Assembly (NCBI GenBank): GCA_933228675.1
Contig: OW121742.1
Location: 16,198,489-16,262,488 of the forward strand
DNA: 64,000 nucleotides
Source of the DNA: Stomorhina lunata
Lineage: Eukaryota; Arthropoda; Insecta; Diptera; Rhiniidae
Direction of reading: 5' to 3'
Below the pieces are notes generated by a model. That model saw nothing but the letters and a program-made list of their open reading frames with translations. It was not told the origin of the DNA and made no database searches. This document shows positions 50,915 through 62,000 of this stretch, piece by piece. The translations under genes were made by a program, and so were the position numbers. The number at the start of each line of letters is the position of its first letter. Positions within the stretch are counted from its first letter, which is position 1.

Positions 50915-53900
50915 AACTAAGACACAGACTAAGACATAGACAAAAATATAGACTAAGATATAGACTAAGATATAGACTAAGATATAGACTAAGATACAGA
51001 CTAAGGTACAGACTAAGCAATAGACTAAGACATAGACTAAGACATAGACTAAGACATAGACTAAGACATAGACTAAGACATAGACTAAGACATAGACTAA
51101 GACATAGACTAAGACATAGACTAAAACATAGACTAAGACATAGACTAAGATATAGACTAAGACATAGACTAAGACTTAGAATAAGATATAGAATAAGACA
51201 TAGACTAAGACATAGACTAAGGCATAGACTAAGGCATAGACTAAGACATAGACATAGACTAAGACATAGACTAAGACATAGACTAAGACATAGACTAAGA
51301 CATTGACTAAGACATAGACTAAGACATAGACTAAGACATAGACTAAGACATAGACTAAGACATAGACTAAGACACAGACTAAGACACAGACTAAGACATA
51401 GACTAAGACATAGACTAAGACATAGACTAAGACATAGACTAAGACATAGACTAAGACATAGACTAAGACATAAGCTAAGACATAGGCTAAGACATAGACT
51501 AAGACATAGACTAAGACATAGACTAAGACATAGACTAAGACATAGACTAAGGCATAGACTAAGACATAGACTAAGACATAGGCAAAGACATAGGCAAAGA
51601 CATAGACTAAGACATAGACTAAGACATAGACTAAGACATAGACTAAGACATAGACTAAGACATAGACTAAGACATAGACTAAGACATAGACTAAGACATA
51701 GACTAAGACATAGACTAAGACATAGACTAAGACATAGACTAAGACATAGACTAAGACATAGACTAAGACATAGACTAAGACATAGACTAAGACATAGACT
51801 AAGACATAGACTAAGACATAGACTAAGACATAGACTAAGACATAGACTAAGACATAGACTAAGACATAGACTAAGACATAGACTAAGACATAGACTAAGA
51901 CATAGACTAAGACATAGACTAAGACATAGACTAAGACATAGACTAAGACATAGACTAAGACATAGACTAAGACATAGACTAAGACATAGACTAAGACATA
52001 GACTAAGACATAGACTAAGACATAGACTAAGACATAGACATGAACTAAGACATAGACTAAGACATAGACTAAGACATAGACTAAGACATGGACTAAGACA
52101 TAGACTAAGACATAGACTAAGACATAGACTAAGACATAGACTAAGACATAGACTAAGACATAGACTAAGACATAGACTAAGACATAGACTAAGACATAGA
52201 CTAAGACATAGACTAAGACATAGACTAAGATATAGACTAAGACATAGACTAAGACATAGACTAAGACATAGACTAAGACATAGACTAAGACATAGACTAA
52301 GACATAGACTAAGACATAGACTAAGACATTGACTAAGACATTGACTAAGACATTGACTAAGACATAGACATAGACTAAGACATAGACTAAGACATAGACT
52401 AAGACATAGACTAAGACATAGACTAAGACATAGACTAAGACATAGACTAAGACATAGACTAAGACATAGACTAAGACATAGACTAAGACATAGACTAAGA
52501 CATAGACTAAGATATAGACTAAGATATAGACTAAGACATAGACTAAGACATAGACTAAGACATAGACTAAGACATAGACTAAGACATAGACTAAGACATA
52601 GACTAAGACATAGACTAAGACATAGACTAAGACTTAGACTAAGACATAGACTAAGACATAGACTAAGACATAGACTAAGACATAGACTAAGACATAGACT
52701 AAGACATAGACTAAGACATAGACTAAGACATAGACTAAGACATAGACTAAGACATAGACTAAGACATAGACTAAGACATAGACTAAGACATAGACTAAGA
52801 CATAGACTAAGACATAGACTAAGACATAGACTAAGACATAGACTAAGACATAGACTAAGACATAGACTAAGACATAGACTAAGACATAGACTAAGACATA
52901 GACTAAGACATAGACTAAGACATAGACTAAGACATAGACTAAGACATAGACTAAGACATAGACTAAGACATAGACTAAGACATAGACTAAGACATAGACT
53001 AAGACATAGACTAAGACATAGACTAAGACATAGACTAAGACATAGACTAAGACATAGACTAAGACATAGACTAAGACATAGACTAAGACATAGACTAAGA
53101 CATAGACTAAAACATAGACTAAGACATAGACTAAGACATAGACTAAGACATAGACTAAGACATAGACTAAGACATAGACTAAGACATAGACTAAGACATA
53201 GACTAAGACATAGACTAAGACATAGACTAAGACATAGACTAAGACATAGACTAAGACATAGACTAAGACATAGACTAAGACATAGACTAAGACATAGACT
53301 AAGACATAGACTAAGACATAGACTAAGACATAGACTAAGACATAGACTAAGACATAGACTAAGACATAGACTAAGACATAGACTAAGACATAGACTAAGA
53401 CATAGACTTAGACATAGACTAAGACATAGACTAAGACATAGACTAAGACATAGACTAAGACATAGACTAAGATATAGACTAAGATATAGACTAAGACATA
53501 GACTAAGACATAGACTAAGACATAGACTAAGACATAGACTAAGACATAGACTAAGACATAGACTAAGACATAGACTAAGACATAGACTAAGACATAGACT
53601 AAGACATAGACTAAGACATAGACTAAGACATAGACTAAGACATAGACTAAGACATAGACTAAGACATAGACTAAGACATAGACTAAGACATAGACTAAGA
53701 CATAGACTAAGACATAGACTAAGACATAGACTAAGACATAGACTAAGACATAGACTAAGACATAGACTAAGACATAGACTAAGACATAGACTAAGACATA
53801 GACTAAGACATAGACTAAGACATAGACTAAGACATAGACTAAGACATAGACTAAGACATAGACTAAGACATAGACTAAGACATAGACTAAGACATAGACT

Positions 53901-54440
53901 AAGACATAGACTAAGACATAGACTAAGACATAGACTAAGACATAGACTAAGACATAGACTAAGACATAGACTAAGACATAGACTAAGACATAGACTAAGA
54001 CATAGACTAAGACATAGACTAAGACATAGACTAAAACATAGACTAAGACATAGACTAAGACATAGACTAAGACATAGACTAAGACATAGACTAAGACATA
54101 GACTAAGACATAGACTAAGACATAGACTAAGACATAGACTAAGACATAGACTAAGACATAGACTAAGACATAGACTAAGACATAGACTAAGACATAGACT
54201 AAGACATAGACTAAGACATAGACTAAGACATAGACTAAGACATAGACTAAGACATAGACTAAGACATAGACTAAGACATAGACTAAGACATAGACTAAGA
54301 CATAGACTAAGACATAGACTAAGACATAGACTAAGACATAGACTAAGACATAAACTAAGACATAGACTAAGACATAGACTAAGACATGGGCTAAAGCATG
54401 GACTAAAGCATAGACTAAGACATAGACTAAGATATAGACA
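50915..54440. repeat. 12-bp satellite array, block B
   Basis: About 290 copies of CATAGACTAAGA, same orientation as block A. The core (about 51600-54340) is extremely uniform. Both ends are diverged: GATATAGACTAA and AAGGTACAGACT on the left, CATGGGCTAAAG on the right. Scattered register breaks include CATAGACATAGA at about 51250, 52035 and 52365, and a triplet of CATTGACTAAGA at about 52325-52355. Confidence 0.97.
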
Positions 54441-55929
54441 ATTTTGTGAAGGACATGTTTTACAAAAACTAAAAAATTTCCGTAGAACAATTTTTTATAA
54501 CAAAAAATCTTAGATAGAAACATTTTTTTGTATCCAAAAATTTTTTTATGAAAAAAATTTAAAAAAGTTATAGAAAAATCTTTTTTAAAACAAAAAAATG
54601 AGTGAATTGTAAACCTTTTGTTACGAAAAATTTTCTATTTAAAAAAATTTATTTGTTTTTTAACGATTAATTTTACATCTGTAGTAAAAACAAAAGACTT
54701 AGAAAAGCAACTTTAAATGCTGTTTTCATTTTGCAGAAACACAAAGTTTTCAGAACAGCGTAGAAAGCATATCTATCTAGATCAACGCATTAAATAAGAC
54801 CTAGGCCAAAATTAATATTCAGATTAAAATTTAAATTTCCGACTAGTAATTCAGTTTTTAACAAAATAAGGGATTTCTTAATTATACTTTGTTTTCAGTC
54901 TAATTAAATGCAAAACGTTCTCGAATTAGACTCAAATATTCTCACAATTTGTCATGTTTATCTAGATTGTTGTAGAAGTAAACATTCCCTTTAGTATTTG
55001 ATATTTCATCTAGCAACGGAACTGGAAAAAATAGACAACATTTCAAGATGATTTCGTTTTCTGGCTCTGATAGAAACACGCAACATTTTCAAGTTAGATT
55101 TATTTAATAAGAAAATTAAGTTTTATTTTTTATTTAACATGAATTTATTATGATAAAAATACATACAACTTTTAACGCTGCAATTATTATAAGTTTATAT
55201 AGTATATACTCTCATAAGTTTGAAAACAATTTTGTTAAAATTATGAAAAACGATATGTTTGTTACTTAGCTTAACAAACTAATCCATCTCTAGTTAATAG
55301 CAAGAAGTCTAGGAAATGTTTTTCGTTTTTTTTTTTTTTGTATTTTTATTTTCTTTCATGCAGTTTTATATTTATTTATTTATCAATTTTCATGTAGAAA
55401 AATATAAAAACCAAGCTCATCATATTTTGTATATATTGTAAATACTTATTAACGCAATTAAGAGCCATGATTTTTATTTTATATTCCACGCTTAATGATT
55501 TGCAGGTATTTTTTAGATCATTTATGTAGAAAAAATAGAAATATTAAAAAATAAATTTTTTTTTTAAATAAATTTAAAAAATATGTATCTACACATAAAA
55601 AATATAACAGTCATTGACACTTAAATGTTACAGTTTTGTGTTAAAGAAACTCTAAATATGTACATTTTTTCAAACGAAAGAAAATTAATATTTAAATGTA
55701 CAATGATGCGTATGAGTGATTTTAATTCGCATGATAAAGGACCTAAATGCGTGTATTTAATTATTTTATTAATATTAATTATACGCTCATAATATGTAGG
55801 CTGTTTTAAGAGATTAAGAAAAGTTTTCTTTAAGTTAATTCAAACATGTTTCAGGGGCAGGAACCTTAAACGCCTAGCCTCAAAATACAACTCAAACAGT
55901 GCCAAAGAAAATTACGTTTCCAAGCTCTA
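54441..55929. other. Spacer between satellite and 28-bp array
   Basis: It contains a third good copy of the border motif (54686-54714). The rest is AT-rich, with no credible ORF or RNA gene. Confidence 0.55.
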
Positions 55930-57370
55930 AAAAAATTTTTAATATAAATATTTTACATAGAAAATTGTTCATGTAAATATTTTCTATAGAAAATTTTTCA
56001 TATAAAAATTTTCTATAGAAAATTTTTCATATAGAAATTTTCTATAGAAAATTTTTCATATAGAAATTTTCTATAGAAAATTTTTCATATAGAAATTTTC
56101 TATAGAAAATTTTTCATATAGAAATTTTCTATAGAAAATTTTTCATATAGAAATTTTCTATAGAAAATTTTTCATATAGAAATTTTCTATAGAAAATTTT
56201 TCATACAGAAATTTTCTATAGAAAATTTTTCATATAAAAATTTTCAATAGAAAATTTTTCATATAAAAATTTTCAATAGAAAATTTTTCATATAAAAATT
56301 TTCATATAGAAATTTTCTATAGAAAATTTTTGTATGAAAAATTTTCTATAGAAATTTTTATATGAAAAATTTTCTATAGAAATTTTTATATGAAAAATTT
56401 TCTATAGAAAATTTTTATATGAAAAATTTTCTATAGAAAATTTTTATATTTTCTATAGAAAATTTTTATATGAAAAATTTTCTATAGAAAATTTTTATAT
56501 TTTCTATAGAAAATTTTTATATGAAAAATTTTCTATAGAAAATTTTTATATGAAAAATTTTCTATAGAAAATTTTTATATGAAAAATTTTCTATAGAAAA
56601 TTTTTATATGAAAAATTTTCTATAGAAAATTTTTATATGAAAAATTTTCTATAGAAAATTTTTATATGAAAAATTTTCTATAGAAAATTTTTGTATGAAA
56701 AATTTTCTATAGAAAATTTTTATATGAAAAATTTTCTATAGAAAATTTTTATATGAAAAATTTTCTATAGAAAATTTTTATATGAAAAATTTTCTATAGA
56801 AAATTTTTATATGAAAAATTTTCTATAGAAAATTTTTATATGAAAAATTTTCTGTAGAAAATTTTTATATGAAAAATTTTCTATAGAAAATTTTTATATG
56901 AAAAATTTTCTATAGAAAATTTTTATATGAAAAATTTTCTATAGAAAATTTTTATATGAAAAATTTTCTATAGAAAATTCTTATATGAAAAATTTTCTAT
57001 AGAAAATTTTTATATGAAAAATTTTCCATAGAAAATTTTTATATGAAAAATTTTCCATAGAAAATTTTTATATGAAAAATTTTCCATAGAAAATTTTTAT
57101 ATGAAAAATTTTCCATAGAAAATTTTTATATGAAAAATTTTCCATAGAAAATTTTTATATGAAAAATTTTCTATAGAAAATTTTTATATGAAAAATTTTC
57201 TATAGAAAATTTTTATATGAAAAATTTTCTATAGAAAATTTTTATATGAAAAATTTGCTATAGAAAATTTTTATATGAAAAATTTTCTATTTTTATATGA
57301 AAAATTTTCTATTTTTATATGAAAAATTTTCTATCTCTAATTTTTATATGAAAAATTTTCTATCTCTAAT
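55930..57370. repeat. 28-bp tandem array in two orientations
   Basis: The left part (about 55960-56310) repeats TTTTTCATATAGAAA joined to TTTTCTATAGAAAA. The right part (about 56320-57300) repeats TTTTTATATGAAAAA joined to the same core. The right unit is close to the reverse complement of the left one (CATATAAAAA against CATATAGAAA), so orientation switches near 56315. Roughly 48 units in all. Local variants form runs, such as TTTTCCATAGAAAA in six neighbouring copies (57020-57150). The right end is degraded (CTATTTTTATATG, CTATCTCTAAT) where the LTR begins. Confidence 0.92.
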
Positions 57371-57797
57371 TGTTGGGGTGAAGAGCTGGTTGGGAAAACA
57401 AAACTCGATAAGTAAATCTCTGAGCTGGATAACTATGGAACTTTCAAGTTGTCGCTCACAAAGATACAAACCCAGCGTACAATATGAAAGGAGAACGAAA
57501 ATAAGAACACAAATTGTATTAGGATTAGGAATTTTGGAATCAATGGATTTATTGTTACCTTTGCTGTTGGCTGTTAGTATAAGAAGAAGGATTAATTCTA
57601 AGGGCCAAAACGGAAGCTACATATTAGACGTTTTGGACCAGTTGACAGCTGAAATTAGGCCTTATTGAAGAGGGAGATAGCATGATTTTTAGAACATTTA
57701 CAACAATCAGCTTTAATATATATCAAGAGCAGATAGGGTGTATCTGCTCAACACAATATTAATGCTGAAGGCAAGATAGGGCCTTTTGGCATTAACA
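57371..57797 (-). mobile_element. BEL/Pao 3' LTR
   Basis: The element lies on the minus strand, so this is its downstream LTR. It begins TGTTAATGCC (at 57797) and ends CCCCAACA (at 57371), giving TG...CA ends and 427 bp. Just upstream in element sense is a purine-rich tract, GCAAGGCGGGCGGCAA (about 57796-57811), suitable as a polypurine primer. Inside are a TATA-like TTAAAGC-adjacent run (57711-57725) and a minus-strand AATAAA (57548-57553). The left boundary abuts the 28-bp array. Boundaries are inferred because the 5' LTR is outside the window. Confidence 0.65.
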
Positions 57798-58037
57798 TTG
57801 CCGCCCGCCTTGCAGGATATATGCAATGAATAATGGAAGAATCAAGCTGCTCCCGTCTAAGATGTTGCTTCTGTAAGGAAAAGACAAAGGATTTCAATAA
57901 TTTTGAACAACATGAAATTCAGTTTAATACAATTCAATTAAGTTTTAAAATTATAAATAATGTAATACAATAAGAAAATAGGAATAGGAAAAAATACGTT
58001 TGCATTTGCTTCAGCCTAAAGTGCATTTGAAAAATAG
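57798..58037 (-). other. Untranslated 3' region of the retroelement
   Basis: This lies between the extra ORF's stop and the 3' LTR. It holds the presumed polypurine tract at its left end and AT-rich sequence. No ORF. Confidence 0.55.
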
Positions 58038-58967
58038 TTAAAGAGTTGCAGGACCGTAAATGATCCAGCCGAAGACAGTACTTTGGGCTGTCGGAAAACC
58101 GGTTCTAGATATGACACCTTCGGAGATGACCTTCGGATAGAGGTCGACCCCGATTATAATATCTATTGGGGCGGATTCATAGAATTTTAAGTCCGCGATA
58201 AACAAGTCCTTAAAATTCTTTTTATAGGACTCCGGAAGCGACTGCGCAGGAGTTCGCATTGCAATTCTGTTGTCAACCCGGAACGTTCCTTCTATTTTTG
58301 ATGTGGCGTCAAACCGAGATTTTAGAACAAGTGGACAGACCGTTTCATCATTCAAAGTATATGTTGTTAACCCAAGTTTATCAATTAGGCCTTTTGCCAC
58401 TCGACTGACTACCGAACCCGAGTCTAACAATGCACGGGCATGTGCGGTTTTTGACCCGATCTTAACCAGAACGGTCGGCAACAAAACAGTGGTATTCTGA
58501 CGTAGAATAGTAGTCCAGGTAGCCGCTTTAGATGTGGAGGTCGACGAATGTGTTGCGGATTGACGGTTTTTACTTAACTCCTTCTGTGCAGATCGCTGTT
58601 TGGAAGTCGAAGAGCGTCGTCTTGATGTTCGGGAGGATGTCGAAGCTTCAGGGGTTGGAGATCTAGAAGAAGATCTAGAAGGAATCAGATCCTTTACCAA
58701 ACGAGGGTTGACATGGAGTAACGTGTGATGAAATTTCCGACAATGTTTACACCCGTGTTTTGAGAAGCAAGTTCCCTGTGAATGATCGTGCGCTAAACAA
58801 TTTGAACAATATTTGTGTTTTCGAACAACGCTGATACGATCTGCCATGTTCATCGCAAGGAACTTGCGACATGTACGTAGTGGATGAGGTCGCTTGCATA
58901 TGCGGCAGGGATAAGCGTTATATTTGCTGATAAATCCCTTAGATGAGTTTTGTGACTTTTTGGGCAT
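58038..58967 (-). CDS. Extra zinc-knuckle and aspartic-protease ORF of BEL/Pao element
   Basis: About 309 residues from ATG at 58967 (MPKKSQNSS); the open frame extends eight codons further to another ATG at 58991. It begins 54 bp after the gag-pol stop. The N-terminal third has nucleocapsid-like Cys/His knuckles (CRICKRPHPLRTC, CSNCLAHDHSQGTC, CKHCRKFHHTLLH). Then comes an Arg/Ser-rich linker (SRSSSRSPTPEASTSSRTS), followed by a DUF1758-type retropepsin with catalytic ARALLDSGS and a conserved IIIGVDLYP. It ends at FGWIIYGPATL, corresponding to the protease/RT boundary of gag-pol. So it duplicates the NC-PR module but lacks RT. It is diverged from the gag-pol copy, not a recent duplicate. 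A polypyrimidine tract and AG (58984-58975) sit just before the ATG, suggesting expression from a spliced RNA. Confidence 0.85.
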   Translation of the reverse strand: MPKKSQNSSKGFISKYNAYPCRICKRPHPLRTCRKFLAMNMADRISVVRKHKYCSNCLAHDHSQGTCFSKHGCKHCRKFHHTLLHVNPRLVKDLIPSRSSSRSPTPEASTSSRTSRRRSSTSKQRSAQKELSKNRQSATHSSTSTSKAATWTTILRQNTTVLLPTVLVKIGSKTAHARALLDSGSVVSRVAKGLIDKLGLTTYTLNDETVCPLVLKSRFDATSKIEGTFRVDNRIAMRTPAQSLPESYKKNFKDLFIADLKFYESAPIDIIIGVDLYPKVISEGVISRTGFPTAQSTVFGWIIYGPATL

Positions 58968-58974
58968 GATGAAG

Positions 58975-58988
58975 CTGAAAAGAAGATA
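58975..58988 (-). promoter_or_regulatory. Candidate splice acceptor before the extra ORF
   Basis: On the minus strand TATCTTCTTTTCAG precedes CTTCATCATG. The AG ends at 58975 and the ATG starts at 58967, so the first AUG of a spliced RNA would be MPKKSQ. The upstream ATG at 58991 would be removed by this splice. No matching donor is visible, since the 5' leader is outside the window. Confidence 0.55.
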
Positions 58989-59021
58989 CATATGAAACAG
59001 AAAGAAATTTGCAAACGCTAT

Positions 59022-62000
59022 TTAGGAATTGTTAGGAAGAATTATCAATTTGACTATGGGCCTAACTATTGACCCACGCTGCGTAAGAACTTCGGCTACC
59101 CGTGCGCGATCATCGGTACCCGTAAAGATTTTGGTTACTCTACCGAGGCGCCAAGAATTCGGAGGGAGATTTTCGTCCTTGATCACTACCAGCGCCCCTG
59201 GATTAACATTAATTTCCGGTCTTTGCCATTTAACTCTTTTTCCCATCTCCTTTAAGTACTCATTTTTCCATCTGGAGCAGAAGTTGGAGCAGAAGTTTTG
59301 ATGAATTGCTTGAAGTCTTTGCCACCGATTTGTGACAGAAATAGGAGAAGTATTTATTTGAGGATCAATCGGTGCAAGAATTGGAGTTCCGATGAGAAAA
59401 TGTCCTGGAGTGAGTGCGCAGAGATCAGAAGGCTCAGTCGAAATAGGCGAAATAGGTCTGGAGTTCAAACAGGATTCAATCTTCGAAAGCAGTGTGGAAA
59501 ACTCTTCGAATGTGTATTTGTGGCAACCGGATATCTTACGGAAATGCGCTTTGAAGCTCTTTACCCCAGCTTCCCATAATCCACCCATATGTGGAGCTCC
59601 CGCGGGGATAAAGTGCCACGAAATGTTTTGATGTGCGTAATTGGACAGTATACGCTGCTGCGAAGTTTGAATAAACTCTTTAGCCAGAACTTTTGATGCT
59701 CCCACGAATGTAGTCCCATTATCGGAATGGAGGTGAAGAGGACAACCGCGTCGTGAGACAAATCGGCTAAAGGCTGCTAGGAATGCAGGTGTGGATAAAT
59801 CAGAAGTGGCTTCCAAATGTATAGCCTTCGTGGAAAAGCATACAAAGACACAAACGTATCCCTTTGAAATGCGACAGGCTCGTCCAGAGTAGCTTTTGAT
59901 GTCAAAAGGGCCAGCGAAGTCTAAGCCTGTGTGAGTGAAAGGCCGGGAAATTTCGGTGCGCTCGCTCGGCAAAGCTGCCATCATCTGCCTTTGGCATCTC
60001 TTTTTGTAAATTACACATATTTTACATTTTCCTATCGTTGTTTTAATAAGATTTTTGGCCTTGGGGATCCAATATTGAGTCCGGAGAAGCCGCAATACCA
60101 ACTGGTTTCCTCCATGAAGGCTTATCTCGTGGATAAATTTGACTAGGATCCGTGCAAAGTGGCTATTGTAGGGAATAATGATCGGATGCTTTTCATTATA
60201 GGAAAGGTCAGGCGAGGATTCAAGCCGACCACAAGAACGCATTATTCCTTCTGGATCAACAAATGGATTTAAGCTCAAGAGACTGCTGGACTTGGAAATT
60301 TCATGTCTAGAATAGAGAGCTTTGTATTCTATTGGATAACTCGCCTTTTGACTAACCGAAATGAGCTGATCTCGGACGAACTTAATTTCTGAACTAGTGA
60401 GCGAAAGGGAATTCCTGTAGAAGTTGGGACGAAATCTTGGATTTGTTCTTAAGAAAAACCTGTAGACATAGGCCATGACTCTCAAAGCCCTTGAAAGCGA
60501 TGAAAAACGTTCTATTAGGTCTTCAAAGTTATTAAAGTACGAAAAATGTACTCTCACGGATTTGGTTTCAAGATCAGTAGCTGGAAACGTGGAATTGTTG
60601 GATTTTGGCCAGTCTGATTTTTCGGATTTGAGCCAATGAGGTCCAAACCACCAAAGATCATTATCCGAAAGATCCTGTGGACTTACACCTCGACTTGCTA
60701 GGTCAGCTGGATTAGACTCGGAGTTCACATGCCGCCATTGGGAATACTCAATCACTTGACTGATCTTGGATACCCGATTCGCTACAAAAGTGAGCCAGCT
60801 ACAAGCGGGTTTCGCCAACCATGAGAGCACAATTGTAGAATCCGTCCAGCAATAATAGGAATATTTTTGTAAATCTAGCCGTGGAAGTAGGCTATCAACC
60901 ATTTCGGCCAATAAAACTGCTCCGCAAAGTTCTAATCGTGGAATAGAAATCGTTTTGATAGGAGCTACCTTAGTCTTGGATGTGACTAGATAGGTAGAAA
61001 TCGAATTTGAATCTGCTATTCGGATATATAATGCCGCTGCGTATGCTTTTTCGGACGCATCGCAAAATCCATGGAATTGGACGTCGGCATTTGGACAATA
61101 ACCAATCCATCGAGGAACCCGAATGGTATTGATAACGGAGTAGTGTGACTGGAAGGATTTCCATTGAGAAAGAGTATCTGGAGACAGGACTTCATCCCAT
61201 CCAGTACCGTCCATCCAAATTTTCTGCATAATGATTTTTGCTTGGATTATACATGGGGCTAACCAACCTGCTGGATCGAAAAGTTTAGCGATTTGGGATA
61301 AGACTTCCCTCTTTGTGAAATTTCCCTGATTTGCAAATGGACTTGCTACAAAGTAAAAGTCATCACCACGCGCGTTCCACCGGATACCCAAGGTTTTTGT
61401 GGAACTACTATCTTCAAACTGGAGAAAGTCTTCGCGAAGCAGATGGTCTGGTGGTATGTCGCTTAAAATGTCTCTGGAGTTCGATGTCCACTTTCTCAAA
61501 GAAAATCCTGCGGATTGTAACGCCTGGAACAATTCTTTTCTAGCTTTGATGGAATCCTGTATAGTATGAGCTCCTGCTAGGACATCATCGACGTACATGG
61601 CATTTCTAAGTATTGAACTAGCTATTGGATAAAGGGCTTGAACATCATCCGCCAATTGAAGTAAAGTCCGAATAGCAAGATACGGCGCACTATTGACTCC
61701 GAATGTGACAGTTTTCAACTCGTAATCGCAAATTGGACCATTTGGATTACTTCTAAACAAGATTCGTTGATAAGGAGTATGACTTTCATTAACTAAAATC
61801 TGCCTATACATCTTTTGGATGTCTGCATTGAAAACATATTGAAAAAAACGCCATTTCAAAATAAGGAGAGTTAAGTCATTCTGCAGAACAGGGCCTATAT
61901 GGAGTAACGAGTTCAGGCTTTGTCCATTGGATGATGGAGTAGAAGCGTTGAACACCACACGAACTTTGGTTGTCAAACTTTCTGGTTTGATTACCGCATG

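Noticed and set aside
53408..54523. 371-codon frame in 12-bp block B
   Set aside because: Same tandem-repeat by-product.
34000..57370. CRISPR-like arrays
   Set aside because: Spacers between palindromic cores are identical or near-identical, no cas genes are present, and the genome is eukaryotic.
57297..57668. 123-codon plus-strand frame spanning the array edge and LTR
   Set aside because: It begins in repeat units and continues into the antisense of the LTR; no protein features.
57371..57912. Longer LTR ending at CAACA (57912)
   Set aside because: No purine-rich tract borders that end, while the GCAAGGCGGGCGGCAA tract at 57796-57811 fits the shorter LTR.
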